A stretch of 64,000 bases of DNA from Ochotona curzoniae (taxonomy: Eukaryota; Chordata; Mammalia; Lagomorpha; Ochotonidae): the NCBI RefSeq assembly GCF_017591425.1, contig NW_024466607.1, forward strand, positions 17,244,501 through 17,308,500, given 5' to 3'. Made by a program: the position numbers and the translations under genes. A model generated the notes under the pieces. The model was not told the DNA's origin. It saw nothing but the letters and a program-made list of their open reading frames with translations, and ran no database searches. Every line of letters starts with the position of its first letter. The first letter of the stretch is position 1. Of the stretch, positions 24,585 to 35,475 are shown in pieces.

Positions 24585-24790
24585 CTCAGGTCACCATCCA
24601 CTCCATTGGTTCTGACCCAGCTTCTGGCTGTAGACTTCCCAAGGGGCAGCCAGAGTATGGGAGACCCACTCAGGTTGAGTCCCAGCCTCTTGGTATTGGC
24701 CTCATTCAGTTGTGGCTGCTGTGGACATTTAGGGTGTAAGCTAGCAGCTTTCTCTCTGTGTTGCACAAAAATGAAAAAAAAAAAAAAAAT
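24585..24790 (+). mobile_element. CSINE 3' fragment with long A tail
   Basis: 'gcttctggctgtagacttcc' and 'cagttgtggctgctgtggac' then A-rich tail. Confidence 0.5.
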
Positions 24791-24943
24791 TTAAGTGTCT
24801 GATGGAAGGGTGACCGATGCCTTGATGGAAGATGGCAACAACTACGAATATGTGGGCATTTACAGTCTACACGTTAAACAGTTGAAGAAGGCAGACGAGG
24901 CATTGCTGTTGGTGAGAGGCTGAGGAAATTAAAAGCTGTATCA

Positions 24944-25265
24944 TGGGCTTAGCACGGTGGCCTACTAGCTAAAGTTGTCGCCTTGAATGCGCCAGTTCTA
25001 GTATGGCAGCTCCACTTCCCATCCAGCTCCCTGCTTGTGGCCTGGGAAAGCAGTCGGGGACAGCTCAAGACCTTGGGACCCTACACCTGTGTGGGAGACC
25101 TGGAGGAATTTCCTGGCTCCTGGCTTGGGATCGGCACAGCACCGGCCGTTGTGGTCACTTGGGTAGTGAATCATCAAATGGAAGATCTTCTTCTGTTTTT
25201 CCTCCTCTCTGTATATCTGACTTTGCCATAAAAATGAATAAATGTAAAAAAGAAAGAAAGAAAAA
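24944..25265 (+). mobile_element. CSINE, young, with 13-bp target duplication
   Basis: 'gggcttagcacggtggccta' to an A-rich tail. AAAAGCTGTATCA is repeated on both sides (24931-24943 and 25266-25278), the mark of L1-type retroposition. Confidence 0.92.
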
Positions 25266-25699
25266 AAAAGCTGTATCACAGAAGGGAAGGAAAATCCAGG
25301 GAGGAGCCCTGCAAGTTGTTCCTGACCCCAGCATGGCCTGTTTCAGCGACCTTGGAGAAATGTGCCAGCTGGGGGAAGGGAGTCGGTGTGCACAAGTCGT
25401 TTTGTAGGTTTTAGGACATTTGTCCTGTGCTGCTGCTCCTTTCCCCCATCTCCCCGGGGGAAAGAGTGTAACCCACGCCAGGCTCAAGGTGACAGCAGGG
25501 AAGGCCAGGCAGGTCCAGGGGTCGGTCACGCATGTGCCAGGCAGCGTGCCTCCAAAGGTCGCAGAACACAACGGATGCTGCATGGCGGGGAAGGGGAGGG
25601 TATCCCCGAGCAGTGGCGGGATTAGTCAGGGCTCCTGAAGGGGTGGGCTCGTTCGTGCCTGTCCAGGGCCAGGCGCCCAACAGACGACAGAACGACTGA

Positions 25700-26180
25700 C
25701 CATCTCGCCCAGGAAACGTAAAGGGATGGGTCGCCGCCCTCCCGTGAGAACGGCCTGGTACAAGAAACAGGCCCGAAGCGGACTCCTTCCCAGTTCCTTG
25801 CTGGCCAGTGGGGAGCCGACGAGGAGATCCCGCCACCGCCTCCAAGAAGCCGCCCACCGCCACACTTCCGGGTTCGGCCCCGCCCGCCCAGCCGCAAGCA
25901 TTTCCGGTTCCTGCTGTGGCGGACGCGGACCGCTATAAGGCGGTAAGTTCCGCGCTCCGGGGACCCGCAAGGCCTCCAGGAAGCGGTCCCAGGGCCGGGC
26001 AACACTGTTCCCGGCGGTGGCGGGCCTCTGTCCGCGTCCCGTGGTACTACACGGCAATATTTCCCTCAAAAGGCTAGGCCGTCCCAGCTCCAGGAAGGCG
26101 TCACGTCCGGTCTGTCGGCGGGGGCGGGACGGACGGGGCCGGAAGTGCTGCCTCCCCGACTTGTGTCCCCAGGCTGTGAT
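25700..26180. promoter_or_regulatory. CpG island promoter of GLYCTK with ETS-type sites
   Basis: CpG-dense block with ACTTCCGGG (25864-25872), TTTCCGGTT (25901-25909) and CCGGAAGTG (26139-26147), all ETS/GABP-type cores, plus a GC box near 25877. There is no clear TATA box at a suitable distance. This pattern is typical of nuclear genes for metabolic enzymes. Confidence 0.75.
25860..25942 (+). other. GLYCTK: Probable GLYCTK non-coding exon 1
   Basis: A consensus donor (GCG then GTAAGT) follows 25942 in a CpG island, and the next usable acceptor is the one opening the coding exon at 27227. Human GLYCTK also has a non-coding first exon. The left boundary is a guess. Confidence 0.6.
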
Positions 26181-27232
26181 TTTCGGTGGAAGCCGACAGT
26201 TTTGCAGCCTAAACGACCTAAGTCTAGAAGATGTGCGCTTGGGCTGTGGGATAAACGAGTGTCTGGAATTCTCCGTCATACTGGGCAGCGGCAGGAAGTC
26301 TCCCCGTAGTGTCGAGGGAGAGCCTTGGCCTTAATTTCCTCCTTATCTCTCTTTTGGCACCCGAGGTCCCCCAGAAAGTGCTGAGGAGCTGGGGACTGGA
26401 GCCCAGTTTCCGCGCTTCGTGCACACGCACTGAGGGAGCAGCCCTCAGCTTTTCTGGGAGGCATTTGGTGAAAGTGCGCTCTTACAGATGCTTTGGATGT
26501 TTTACTGTCCTTGAACCCGGACCAGCCTCCTGACCTTCACCTCTGCCCAATGGGGAAAATGACGTCGTCCATTTTGGATGTGCGTGGCCTTGGCCTGCTG
26601 CAGCCGCTGGGCACCACTCACAGCTGTGGGTGGTGTGACTAGGGCTTGTTCCCTCAGAGCCGGGCGGGGGGTGTTCTTGGCCAAGATTGGGTCTGGCCAG
26701 CGATGTGGGTAAAAGGGCAGTCTGTTTGCAGCCTGAGAAACGTGCTCAGGGCCCTGTTGGTCATTGTCACTGTGAGATCTGCATTCCCAGCTCCCCAGCC
26801 CAATCCCACGAGTCAGTGACCTGAAGCAGGCCAAAGGTCAGTGGGCCCAGAGAGCTGGTGGGACAGCCAGCAGCCTTTTGGCAGCAAAAGTGGTTTAAAA
26901 AAAAAAAGGCCAGGGAGGAGACAGAGAAGGGGTGGGGTATGCGCCCATGGGGAGGGGTTGTTCTGCCATAAATGATTAACTCTCTGCTTGAGAGGATGAC
27001 CCAGGTCGGCCCAGCTGAGAGGAACTTTGAACTTGGGGCAGTGTTTAGTGGGGTGCTGTGTGGTCTGCAGAAGAGGCTCTGGCTGAGGGGCAGTAGCTGT
27101 GGGCTTCTGGAAGTCTCCTTAGGTTACTGGATGGCTCCTTCTTACAGCGGGATCTCCAGGGTCCACGGGAGACCTCCCATCTGCAGCCTTGCGACAGACT
27201 CCTCACTGGTGCTCTCTTCCCTCTAGGCTGCA

Positions 27233-27253
27233 ATGGGTGTCAGGTGGTGCTGA
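27233..27253 (+). promoter_or_regulatory. Short upstream ORF ahead of GLYCTK
   Basis: ATG GGT GTC AGG TGG TGC TGA lies in the 5' UTR part of the exon and stops 12 bases before the main ATG. It could lower initiation at the main start. Whether it is translated cannot be judged from sequence. Confidence 0.5.
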
Positions 27254-27265
27254 GAGCAGTGGGGC

Positions 27266-27642
27266 ATGGCCACGGGCCTGCAGGTCCTGCCCCGCTTGGT
27301 TCGAGCCCCCTGGCGTGCACTCTTGTGGGGGCGACTCGTGGCCCGGCGAGCCAGCGGCATGGCCTTGGCAGGGCAGGCGCAGCACGTTTTTGAGAGTGCA
27401 GTGGGCGCGGTGCTGCCTGGCCCCATGTTGCGTCGGGTTCTATCCTTGGACCCTGACGGCAGACAGCTAAAGGTGCGGGACCGGAGCTTTCAGCTGCACC
27501 AGAACCTCTACCTAGTGGGCTTTGGCAAGGCTGTGCTGGGCATGGCGGCTGCCGCTGAAGAGCTCCTGGGCCAGCATATCGTACAGGGCGTGATCAGCGT
27601 TCCCAAGGGGATCCGCACTGCCATGGAGCAGGCAGGCAGACA
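27266..27642 (+). CDS. GLYCTK: GLYCTK first coding exon
   Basis: The exon begins at 27227 after a CCCTCTAG acceptor; the ATG at 27266 gives MATGLQVLPRLVRAP. It encodes residues 1-125 plus two bases of Gln126 and ends at GTAAGG. Confidence 0.95.
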
Positions 27643-30221
27643 GTAAGGAATCGGGGGCGGGGGGGGGCCGGGGGAGGGTGGCAGGCTGCTCCCCAATGCC
27701 CAGTGTCCCGGGTTGGACCCTCCCTCACCAGCTGCCTCCCCACCCCAACCCCATCTGGCTTGAGGATGGCCATCAGTGGGCACCTGCATTTGTGCCTCCT
27801 CCACCTGTGTGTGTAGTGAGAAGTCAGGTGGGGGAGAGTAGCCCACCACCCTGTCTCTTGCTCTCAGGGAGATGTTGCTGAAGCCTCACAGCCGCATCCA
27901 GGTATTCGAAGGCGCGGAGCACAACCTCCCGGACCGTGACGCACTGCGGGCTGCCCTGGCCATCCGGCAGCTGGCCGAGGGGCTCACAGCCGACCATCTG
28001 CTGCTGGTGCTCATCTCAGGTGCGGGGCCGGGTTGGCCCAGGACAGCCGGTGGTGCTGCGGCACACAGCCGGTCTTAGAGAATTGGGTCTGAGGTCGTGG
28101 GGCCCCAGGGTAAATTTGGGGTCAGGTTGGTGATTCATACCTGGGTGGCTTTGGTCTAGTTGTCTGGTTTCTCCTGAGCTGTGGGCTGCACCCTGAACAG
28201 CCCTTGATGGGTGGTAGAGCTTAGCAGGGGCACGTCTCGTGCATGGCCTGACCCATCAGCAGAGCTCTGCCATCACCTTAAGCTGGAACTCAGGTCTTCA
28301 CCTCCCATAGAGCCTTCCTCTGTCCTCTGTGGTCTGCCCTTGTCTTGCCTCCTGGCCATGCCTTTTCTTTTTATTTTTTTTTCCCCTTTAAAAATTTATT
28401 ATTATTATTATTATTTTTATTGTAAAGTCAGATTGTTACAGAGAGGAGAGACAGAAAGATATTCCGTCTACTGATTCACTCCCCAAGTGGCTACAATGGC
28501 TGCACTGAGCTGATCTGAAGCCAGGAGCCAGGAGCTTCCTCTGGGTCTCATGTGGGTGCAAGGTCCCAAGGCTTGGGCCATCCTCCACTACTTTCCCAGG
28601 CCACAAGCAGGGAACTGGATGGGAAGTGGAGTAGCTGGGACATGAACCGGCGCCCATATGGGATAAAAGGCGAGGATTTAGCTACTAGGCTACCACGCTG
28701 GGCCCTCACTATCCAGGCTTTTTTGGAATAGTTAGTTTTTCCACCACCCACTGGGATCTGGGTACCAGATGAGATGGCCAGGGTGTGGTGACAGTGCACA
28801 CACTCTGTGTCCACACGGGGGCACCCTAGCCCCACTTTTATAGCCCCAGTTCCTGAGGGTCTGTGTTGCTGCTTGGTTGATGCACTGGCTCTGAATGTCC
28901 TTTTTGCCTGAGGCCTTCACTGATTTTTGCAGGTGGGGGCTCGGCCCTGTTGCCAGCCCCCATCCCACCTGTCACCCTGGATGAGAAGCAGATGCTCACC
29001 AAACTGCTGGCAGCCCGTGGAGCAACCATCCAGGAACTAAACACCATCCGGAAGGCCCTGTCACACCTCAAGGGTGGGGGGCTGGCTCGGGCTGCCTACC
29101 CTGCTCAGGTGCGTAAGTTGCTCCTTCCCCAGGTAGCCTTGGGCAGGTGCCCATGTCAAGGAAATGAAAGCCTGGAATAGCGTACAAGTTGGCAGGGTCC
29201 CAGGGTGAGTCCATAGGGCCAGCTGGGTACAGCCCTGGGAAGGAGACAGGGAAGAGTAGCATGAGGATGTTTAGCTACCCAGGGGGCAGTTTGAACTGTG
29301 GACTCTGGGACACAAAGGAGGTGGCCAGAGGCTCACAGGGTGGCCCTTCTCTAGGTGATAAGCCTGATCCTGTCAGACGTGGTGGGTGACCCAATGGAAG
29401 TGATCGCCAGCGGCCCCACAGTGGCCAGCACTCACAGTGTACAAGATTGCCTGCACATCCTCAACCACTATGGCCTCCGGGCTGCCCTGCCACGCTCTGT
29501 GAAGACTGTACTTGCCCAGGCTGACTCTGACCCCCATGGGCCACATGCCTGTGGTCACGTCCTCAATATGATCATTGGCTCCAATGTGCTCGCGTTGGCA
29601 GAGGCGCAGCGGCAGGCTGAGGCCCTAGGCTCCCAGGCCGTGGTGCTGAGTGCAGCCATACAGGGTGATGTGAAAAGCATAGCCCAGTTCTATGTACTGC
29701 TGGCCCGGGTAGCTGGTGCTCGCCTTGTCCCTTCCACAGCTGGGTGTTCAATGGAGGAGGATGTGAAACTCCACGAACTGGCGGCTGAACTCCAGCTCTC
29801 AGACCTGTATATGGAGGAGGCCCTGGAGGCTCTGGCCGGAGCTAAGGGTCCCGTCTGCCTGCTGGCAGGTGGCGAGCCCACAGTGCAGCTACAGGGCTCA
29901 GGCAAGGGGGGTCGGAACCAGGAGCTGGCCCTGCGCGTTGGAGCAGAACTGGGAAGATGGCCTCTGGGGTCCCTGGATGTGCTGTTTCTGAGTGGTGGCA
30001 CTGACGGGCAGGATGGGCCCACTGAGGCTGCTGGGGCCTGGGTCACAGCAGACCTTGCCAGGGAGGCTGCTGCTGAGGGCCTAGACGTGGCCACCTTCCT
30101 AGACCACAATGACTCCCACAGCTTCTTTTGTCGCTTTCGGGGTGGGACGCACCTGCTACACACAGGGATGACAGGTACCAACGTCATGGACATTCATCTG
30201 CTGTTCTTGTGGCCTCACTGA
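27266..30221 (+). CDS. GLYCTK: GLYCTK, glycerate kinase, complete coding region in four exons
   Basis: Coding exons 27266-27642, 27868-28019, 28933-29108 and 29355-30221 join to 1,572 nt, 523 residues plus stop, the same length as human GLYCTK. The enzyme phosphorylates D-glycerate with ATP to 2-phosphoglycerate in serine and fructose breakdown; loss in people causes D-glyceric aciduria (family knowledge). The N-terminal DUF4147 domain carries GFGKA (85-89) and the glycine-rich SGGGS (176-180, across an exon junction). The C-terminal MOFRL domain carries GGEPT (407-411), GGRNQE (420-425), SGGTDGQDGPT (448-458), HNDSH (486-490) and GMTGTNVMD (506-514). The first 40 residues are Arg-rich without acids, which suggests mitochondrial import. 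All introns are GT-AG and no damage is seen. Confidence 0.97.
27868..28019 (+). CDS. GLYCTK: GLYCTK second coding exon
   Basis: Acceptor CTCTCAG before 27868, donor GTGCGG after 28019. Encodes EMLLKPHSRIQVFEGAEHN through LLLVLIS and one base of Gly177. Confidence 0.95.
28388..28706 (-). mobile_element. CSINE in GLYCTK intron
   Basis: (TTA)n, then 'tgtaaagtcagattgttaca' to 'aggctaccacgctgggccc'. Antisense to GLYCTK between its second and third coding exons. Confidence 0.85.
28933..29108 (+). CDS. GLYCTK: GLYCTK third coding exon
   Basis: Acceptor TTTTTGCAG before 28933, donor GTGCGTAAG after 29108. It completes the glycine loop GGGSALLPAPIPPVTL and runs to AAYPAQ at residue 235, ending in phase 0. 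The intron before it carries a SINE at 28388-28706. Confidence 0.95.
29355..30221 (+). CDS. GLYCTK: GLYCTK last coding exon
   Basis: Acceptor TCTCTAG before 29355. Encodes residues 236-523, beginning VISLILSDVVGDPMEV and ending LLFLWPH before TGA. It holds the entire MOFRL domain. Confidence 0.96.
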   Translation: MISLILSDVVGDPMEVIASGPTVASTHSVQDCLHILNHYGLRAALPRSVKTVLAQADSDPHGPHACGHVLNMIIGSNVLALAEAQRQAEALGSQAVVLSAAIQGDVKSIAQFYVLLARVAGARLVPSTAGCSMEEDVKLHELAAELQLSDLYMEEALEALAGAKGPVCLLAGGEPTVQLQGSGKGGRNQELALRVGAELGRWPLGSLDVLFLSGGTDGQDGPTEAAGAWVTADLAREAAAEGLDVATFLDHNDSHSFFCRFRGGTHLLHTGMTGTNVMDIHLLFLWPH

Positions 30222-30615
30222 TGGCACAGGTCACATATTCATTAGGAATCAGGAGGCCTGGACGGCAGTGGCAGGCCAGAGCTGGTCCCCAGGCCTCACT
30301 GTACCTCATAGCCTGTCTGTCATCTTGGTGCTAGCTGCTTGGCTGGGATTCAGACCAGCCATCCAGGGTCTCTGCTCCATATCCATTACCTAACCCTCCC
30401 CCCTATCCAGCCTGGACGATGGGGGCCCCTATCCCTACTTCCCTGCCATGGCCCCAAGAACCCCCAAAGACCAAGACATACATTTAGATCTCTGTCCCTG
30501 GGCTCACCCTGGGCAGTCCCCCTGCCAAGCCCCTCTGTTTGTGTTCTTTTTTTTTTTTCTGGTGAAGTGAAACAGGAGAGACTGAAAATAAAGACTGCAC
30601 TGCCGATTCTTGGTG
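30222..30615 (+). other. GLYCTK: GLYCTK 3' UTR with poly(A) signal
   Basis: The AATAAA at 30587-30592 is the first canonical poly(A) signal after the stop, so cleavage is expected near 30605-30615. A T-run and GT-rich bases follow. A second AATAAA near 31138 lies inside the mir-135a-1 hairpin. Confidence 0.65.
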
Positions 30616-31077
30616 GATTTTCTCTCAGAAGAAAGATTTGGGGAGCCCCTGGGACAGGCCTGACTCCAGCGTTTCCTCCCACACCTCCTCCTGGGCATGC
30701 CATGGGCTGGTCTCATCTGTGTGCCTGGAGCCTGTGAGGGGCCACTGAGCCTGGTGACTGTTGGGGTGGGGGAAGGGACCCCAGAGGGATGGGCTTCTCA
30801 ATCCCTGCTGGTAAAAGTGAGCATGTGCTGCCTGCTGTGGGAGGCATCCCTTGTGTTTTGGGATGGCCTTTAGCTTCTGATGAGCTGACAGAATTGCTGC
30901 CTTCCCGTGGTGATGGGGTCAGGCAGCCCCCTACCCCTTTCTGCGTTGGGCAGAAGTTGGCAAGGAAAGAGGCACATGGCAACCTTGGTTTGATTGGCAG
31001 CATTTTTTGGGAGAGGGAGGCACCCTGTCTCCATTGCTCTCCCGCTCGCTTGCTCAGGATCAGAGCCCTCCGTTGTC

Positions 31078-31167
31078 TGTCCCCGCCGTGCGCCACGGCT
31101 CCAATCCCTATATGAATGAGCAGTAAAATCACATAGGAATAAAAAGCCATAGAGAACAGCGAGGCCT
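31078..31167 (-). ncRNA. MIR135A1: mir-135a-1 microRNA precursor
   Basis: The minus strand holds the 90-nt mir-135a-1 hairpin. The 5p arm (31129-31151) begins TATGGCTTTTTATTCC and the 3p arm (31091-31112) begins TATAGGGATTGGAGCC. It sits about 0.86 kb after the GLYCTK stop and antisense to it, the same arrangement as human MIR135A1. Two loop bases differ from the human hairpin as I recall it; the mature arms do not. The host is probably a separate antisense transcript entering from the right. miR-135a is reported to act on Wnt (APC) and JAK2 mRNAs (general knowledge). Confidence 0.97.
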
Positions 31168-34100
31168 GGGATTGCTCCAGCAGGCCCTTCTTCCATCCCT
31201 GCCCTCCTCTCTTCCCTGCGGGGCAGTGAGCACTCCTGGGTCAGCACTGCCCTTCTGGGGAGAGGCTCTGTTCCCCACTTGGGCCCAGCAGGTAAGTGTG
31301 TCATGATGGAACCTGGGTCACATGGGGCAAGCTGAGACTGGAAAGGGGGAAGCAAAGAGAGCTGGGCTCTGGAGCAGGGAGGTTTAGGGGAGCTGTGTGT
31401 GTACCCCACTGTGGTGCAGGGGCACAACTTCTTGTAGTCTTGGGTGGCTGAGCAGTCTCAAGTTTTGGGGCATACCATTGTAGTGTCTGTGCCCGTCTAC
31501 CTCTGGCTTTGTCCTTGGCATGTGACTATGAACTCCAAGTTCCGGACAAGTGCCAGATAGGAGAGGCAGCTGAGGACCTGTTGCCAAATCTCCAGTGTCT
31601 GCACACGCAAGTGTGGCATGTCAGTGTTGGTGTTGATATGCCAAAAGGCAGGCTGCCTCTGGGAGGATGTCCTGGACACGCAGTGCAGGACACACTCTGC
31701 TGCTTTGTGCATGACTGCCTGCATGTCTGCCGAGGACTGCAAGTGTGGGCAGGGTCTAGTAGGGGGCTTCCCTGCTCCACCCTGGCCCCTTTCCTGTGGG
31801 AACTGGGTTGATTCCCAGAAACTGAATAGTTTGTGAGCCTTCCCTGTTTGATTGCTCTGTTACCCCCGAGATAAGAGGATATATCTGGTTGAAGTCTCAG
31901 TGCAAAGTGAGATAGTCACCTGCATGTTGATTAATGCAGGAGACGTGTCATTTCCTTCCCAAATGTCAGTCATGGATCATTCAAGTGGTACCCCCCGCCC
32001 CCCCCCCCCGGGCTCTTGGCTCCTGCGTCTGCTGGCCCAGCTTTTTGCTGCTCTTGTACCGACCTCATCCCCGCCCTCCTGAAATGTTGACTGGTCCCAG
32101 CTTGAGGTGGTCACCATGTAGGGTGCCCGCACTGACTGCTGCAGCCCTCCCAGGCCTCTCCAGTCTTTGCACTTGGCATGAGCTGAGAGCAGCTGGGCAG
32201 TGTGCCGGGTCAGCACTTAGGGATCAGCAAATGCAAGCCCCTTTGTTTCACATCTGGAGAAACAGGGCGGGAAGGCGGCTCCTTGAGCTGCACAGCAAGT
32301 TGGCCAGGGGCGAGGGAGAGAACCTAGTTGAGAACTCATTGACCTTTTTCTGCCACCTACCCTTCAGTGGGGCAACACGGCCACATCTGGCATTTCCAGG
32401 GATCTCTACAAGCAGATAGGTCTTCCTGGTCTCTTCTTGGGTCAGAGAGGCAGCTGGGTGGTGTGATTTGGTGGGCATTTGGGTAAAGGTGCGTGTTTGC
32501 CCCCATGGGCATTTATGTGTGCGTGTGTGTATGTGCAGGGCAACTCATGACCAACTGCCGAGTAGACCTCTGTTGCACAGTTTGCGTTAGTGAGAATGTT
32601 GGGGATATGTTAGGACAAGTTGGGCAAGGAAGGTGTAGAGACTGACAGAGGCTCATTGGCATAGGGCCCCCGTGTGCCTGGCCCAGAGGGTTGACCTCAT
32701 GTTGACAGTGGTGAGGAGCCTCATGAGGATTGGGACAGGGAGTCTTGCCACGAGGCTGTTTTAAGACAGCTGTAGCAATACAAAGGTCACCTCCCTGATG
32801 GCGGGGGCTGGGGCACTGGGCCACACAAGGAGACCAAGGGAGTGTTAGGGGTCAGAGATGGGAGAGACGGGGCCTCAGCTGGCACAAAAGCCCTTCCACC
32901 TTGCCTTGGCCACTCTTTTGAGCCTCAGCTGCTCAGCTCATGAGGAACCTGGGCAACCCTTTGGATCCAAGCCTAGAAACCTTGGATCAAAAACCTGGAA
33001 TTCACTGGGCCCCTCTGCCCTGAGAATGCCACTTGGTTCTTGGAGATTTGGAGGTAGAAGCTTTGGCCAGCTAGTGGGCACCCCCAGTGCAGAAGAATCC
33101 CATCTCGTTTAGGGCTCCCTAGGAGGGCAGTTGGTTTGGTGACCCTTGTTCTGGTCTTGCCAGGTCTTAATTTTCTCCTGACTAATGGGAATACCTTGTG
33201 TGCCCTGCTCACCTCTTAGGGAGGATCTGTAAGGGAAAGCTTTGTGCAAATGGGAGGGAAATAGAGAATGATAGTTTCTTCCTAGGAGAATCTCGGAGCT
33301 GTCACTTCTGGAGGTCCCTTTCCTGTAGGGCAAGGCCAGAGTGAGAGCCTATAGTGCCTTGGTGTTCACTGACTGGGGTTGAGGGAGCAGCCTACTGCAC
33401 TTGACAAGCACCACCAGAGTGATGTTTGAGACTTTAATGGCAAATGGGGTGCTGAGTGCCCTGGGAAGGTTATGGGGCTCATGCAGGGGATGCCAGCTGA
33501 AGCTGGAGGAAGCTGACCCCACTGTCTGAGAAACACAGGCAGGGCAGCCTTCATCTCTGCATGTGGGTCTGAGTCTGGTACGAGGGATATGGACAGGCCC
33601 CACGGGGTGGGGAGGACTGACCTGGCCCTAGGCTGCATGTCTTACTTGAGTGAGAGGACACCATGCAAAGTACTGCACAAGGGACAGTGACTCAGGCTGG
33701 CTGCATGTGACAGGACCATGGAGGGGAGCAAGGTCAGGGATCAAGGCAGCCCAGTACCCATGCCTGCACTGGTGGCCATTCTGAGGCTTGGCCGCTTCCT
33801 GGCCACAGAAGTGGGTGGGCTAGGGGTGCCTGCTCACCTCTGTCCTGGCTTGTGCCCGCAGCCTTGATCCCACCCCTCTCTGTGTATGTGTCATTTCACA
33901 TGGGGCTAGGGGGTGGTAGCAATCCTGTTCAAGTGAGGTGATTTTGGCTGAGAATGAGAGATGTTGGGAACAACTGCCCCATCTGCCCTTAGTTCTGAAT
34001 CACAGGATCACTGCCCACCCCCATCTGGTCCACTGCTCACTACAGACGGCCAGGGGCTGCCCCCTGCCTCCAGAATGTATCCCTTGGGAAGGTCTTCCCT

Positions 34101-35100
34101 GACCTGGCCATCCCGTACTCCCACGGCAGCCTGCCGGGCCACCCTGCTCACCTCCCCTGAGGAGATATGGACAGCACACTTCTCCAGCCCGCTTCGGTCC
34201 CCTGGAGCTCTGAGCAGGGGGGTGGGGCCCCTGGGTCTTCAGTCCGTTCTTCCCACCTTCCCAGCCTGAGGGTCTGAGCATCCCCTTGTAGCCCTGGCTT
34301 ATCTCCATAAACATGTTGGTGGCTTCATGCAAGCAAGCGTGCCAGAACTGTCTCCACCTGCTCCCCATTGCCAGTCACAGGATGCCCCCTCCTCCCTAGA
34401 CAGCTCCATTCCAGGACTGCTGGAACCTGGGTGGTTACAACCCCTTAGTGGTTACAACTCCAGATAACACTGTCCTGGGGAGCTGGCCCCTAGGAGTGGG
34501 GAGAAGTGGGATTCATGACTTGGGGGACAGGCAGCCTGCGAGGCTGGGGCTCTCTTCTGCCCACACCCCCTGCCCATTCTGACCGATAGCCAAAGCTCCA
34601 CCAGGGACAGGCAATAGTGCAGGTCACAGTCCTGTGGCCAGTGCTGCTGCTGTCACCCAGCAGCCCTGGAGCGGCAGCCTCAACAGAGGCGGGCTCCAGA
34701 GCCCCGGTGTGTCCTGGACCGTACTCTCAGACCTTCTGTTCTGGGCAGCTTAGCTCTCCCCCCACACACCCCCGCCCACCTGTCTGGTCCCCTCTGAGCA
34801 TCTCCTTCAGCTCAGAGCCACCCTGGGAATCCAGGCACCAAGTCAGGGACAGAGTCTGCCAGCTCCTGCCAGCCCTTCCCCTCGCAGCTGTGCGGCTGCT
34901 CTTCTATCCTCGGCACTGCTGACCACCGGGGCACCTGAGGCTGGCGCGCCAACTGACTGCCACTCTTGCCGCCCCTGACTTCTTGCTCCCCCACCTGCCC
35001 ACACCCCCTGGTGGGGGGGCCTCCCAGGTCCTGTGCCTGTGTCCCCCAGTCCCCTGGGCTCACCTCGGTGGCGCTGTCTCCTCAGCAGAGGCACTGCAGT
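31168..35100. other. Intergenic stretch after GLYCTK, no gene seen
   Basis: G+C-rich, nearly free of CSINE copies. It may contain the upstream part of the antisense transcript that carries mir-135a-1, but I see no exon I could defend. Confidence 0.55.
31988..32010 (+). repeat. Poly-C tract
   Basis: C-run broken by one or two G; similar C-runs are at 11346-11356 and 48437-48450. Confidence 0.8.
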
Positions 35101-35139
35101 GTGGGAACTGTCCCGAAGAGCCGGTTCTCAGCTGAAACA

Positions 35140-35475
35140 AAGAGGTGGGGGAGGAAGAGGGGGGCAGCAGGCGAGGGAGAGGGTGAGTGAGCCGACGAAG
35201 GAGTGGAGACTGGAGGGGGAAGAGAGAATCGAGAGGATGAGAGAGACGACATGAGGGGAGGGGAGGGGAAGCCTGCCCGCCACCGCCCGCTAGCAGCAGG
35301 AGGGATGGAGGCTGACCCTGGGGACTGAGGGGCCAAGAAGGGAGGGAAGAGGAAGTGGGGAGGGGTGGAGGAGGTGAGGGGCCAGCACTATAGAAGAGAA
35401 ACTGTTGGAGGGGTGGGCGGGGAGCTGGGGGGTTGCTGGTGATGAGGGGCGCTGGCAGGAGGGGCAGTGTGAGAG
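35140..35475 (+). repeat. Purine-rich (G/A) low-complexity tract
   Basis: Over 300 bases mostly of G and A on the plus strand, with many GGGG runs such as GAGGGGAGGGGAGGGG at 35253-35268. The bias explains the long open frames on the minus strand. Confidence 0.8.

Noticed and set aside
31137..31142. AATAAA as an alternative GLYCTK poly(A) signal
   Set aside because: It is part of the mir-135a-1 hairpin; a canonical signal at 30587-30592 is much closer to the stop.
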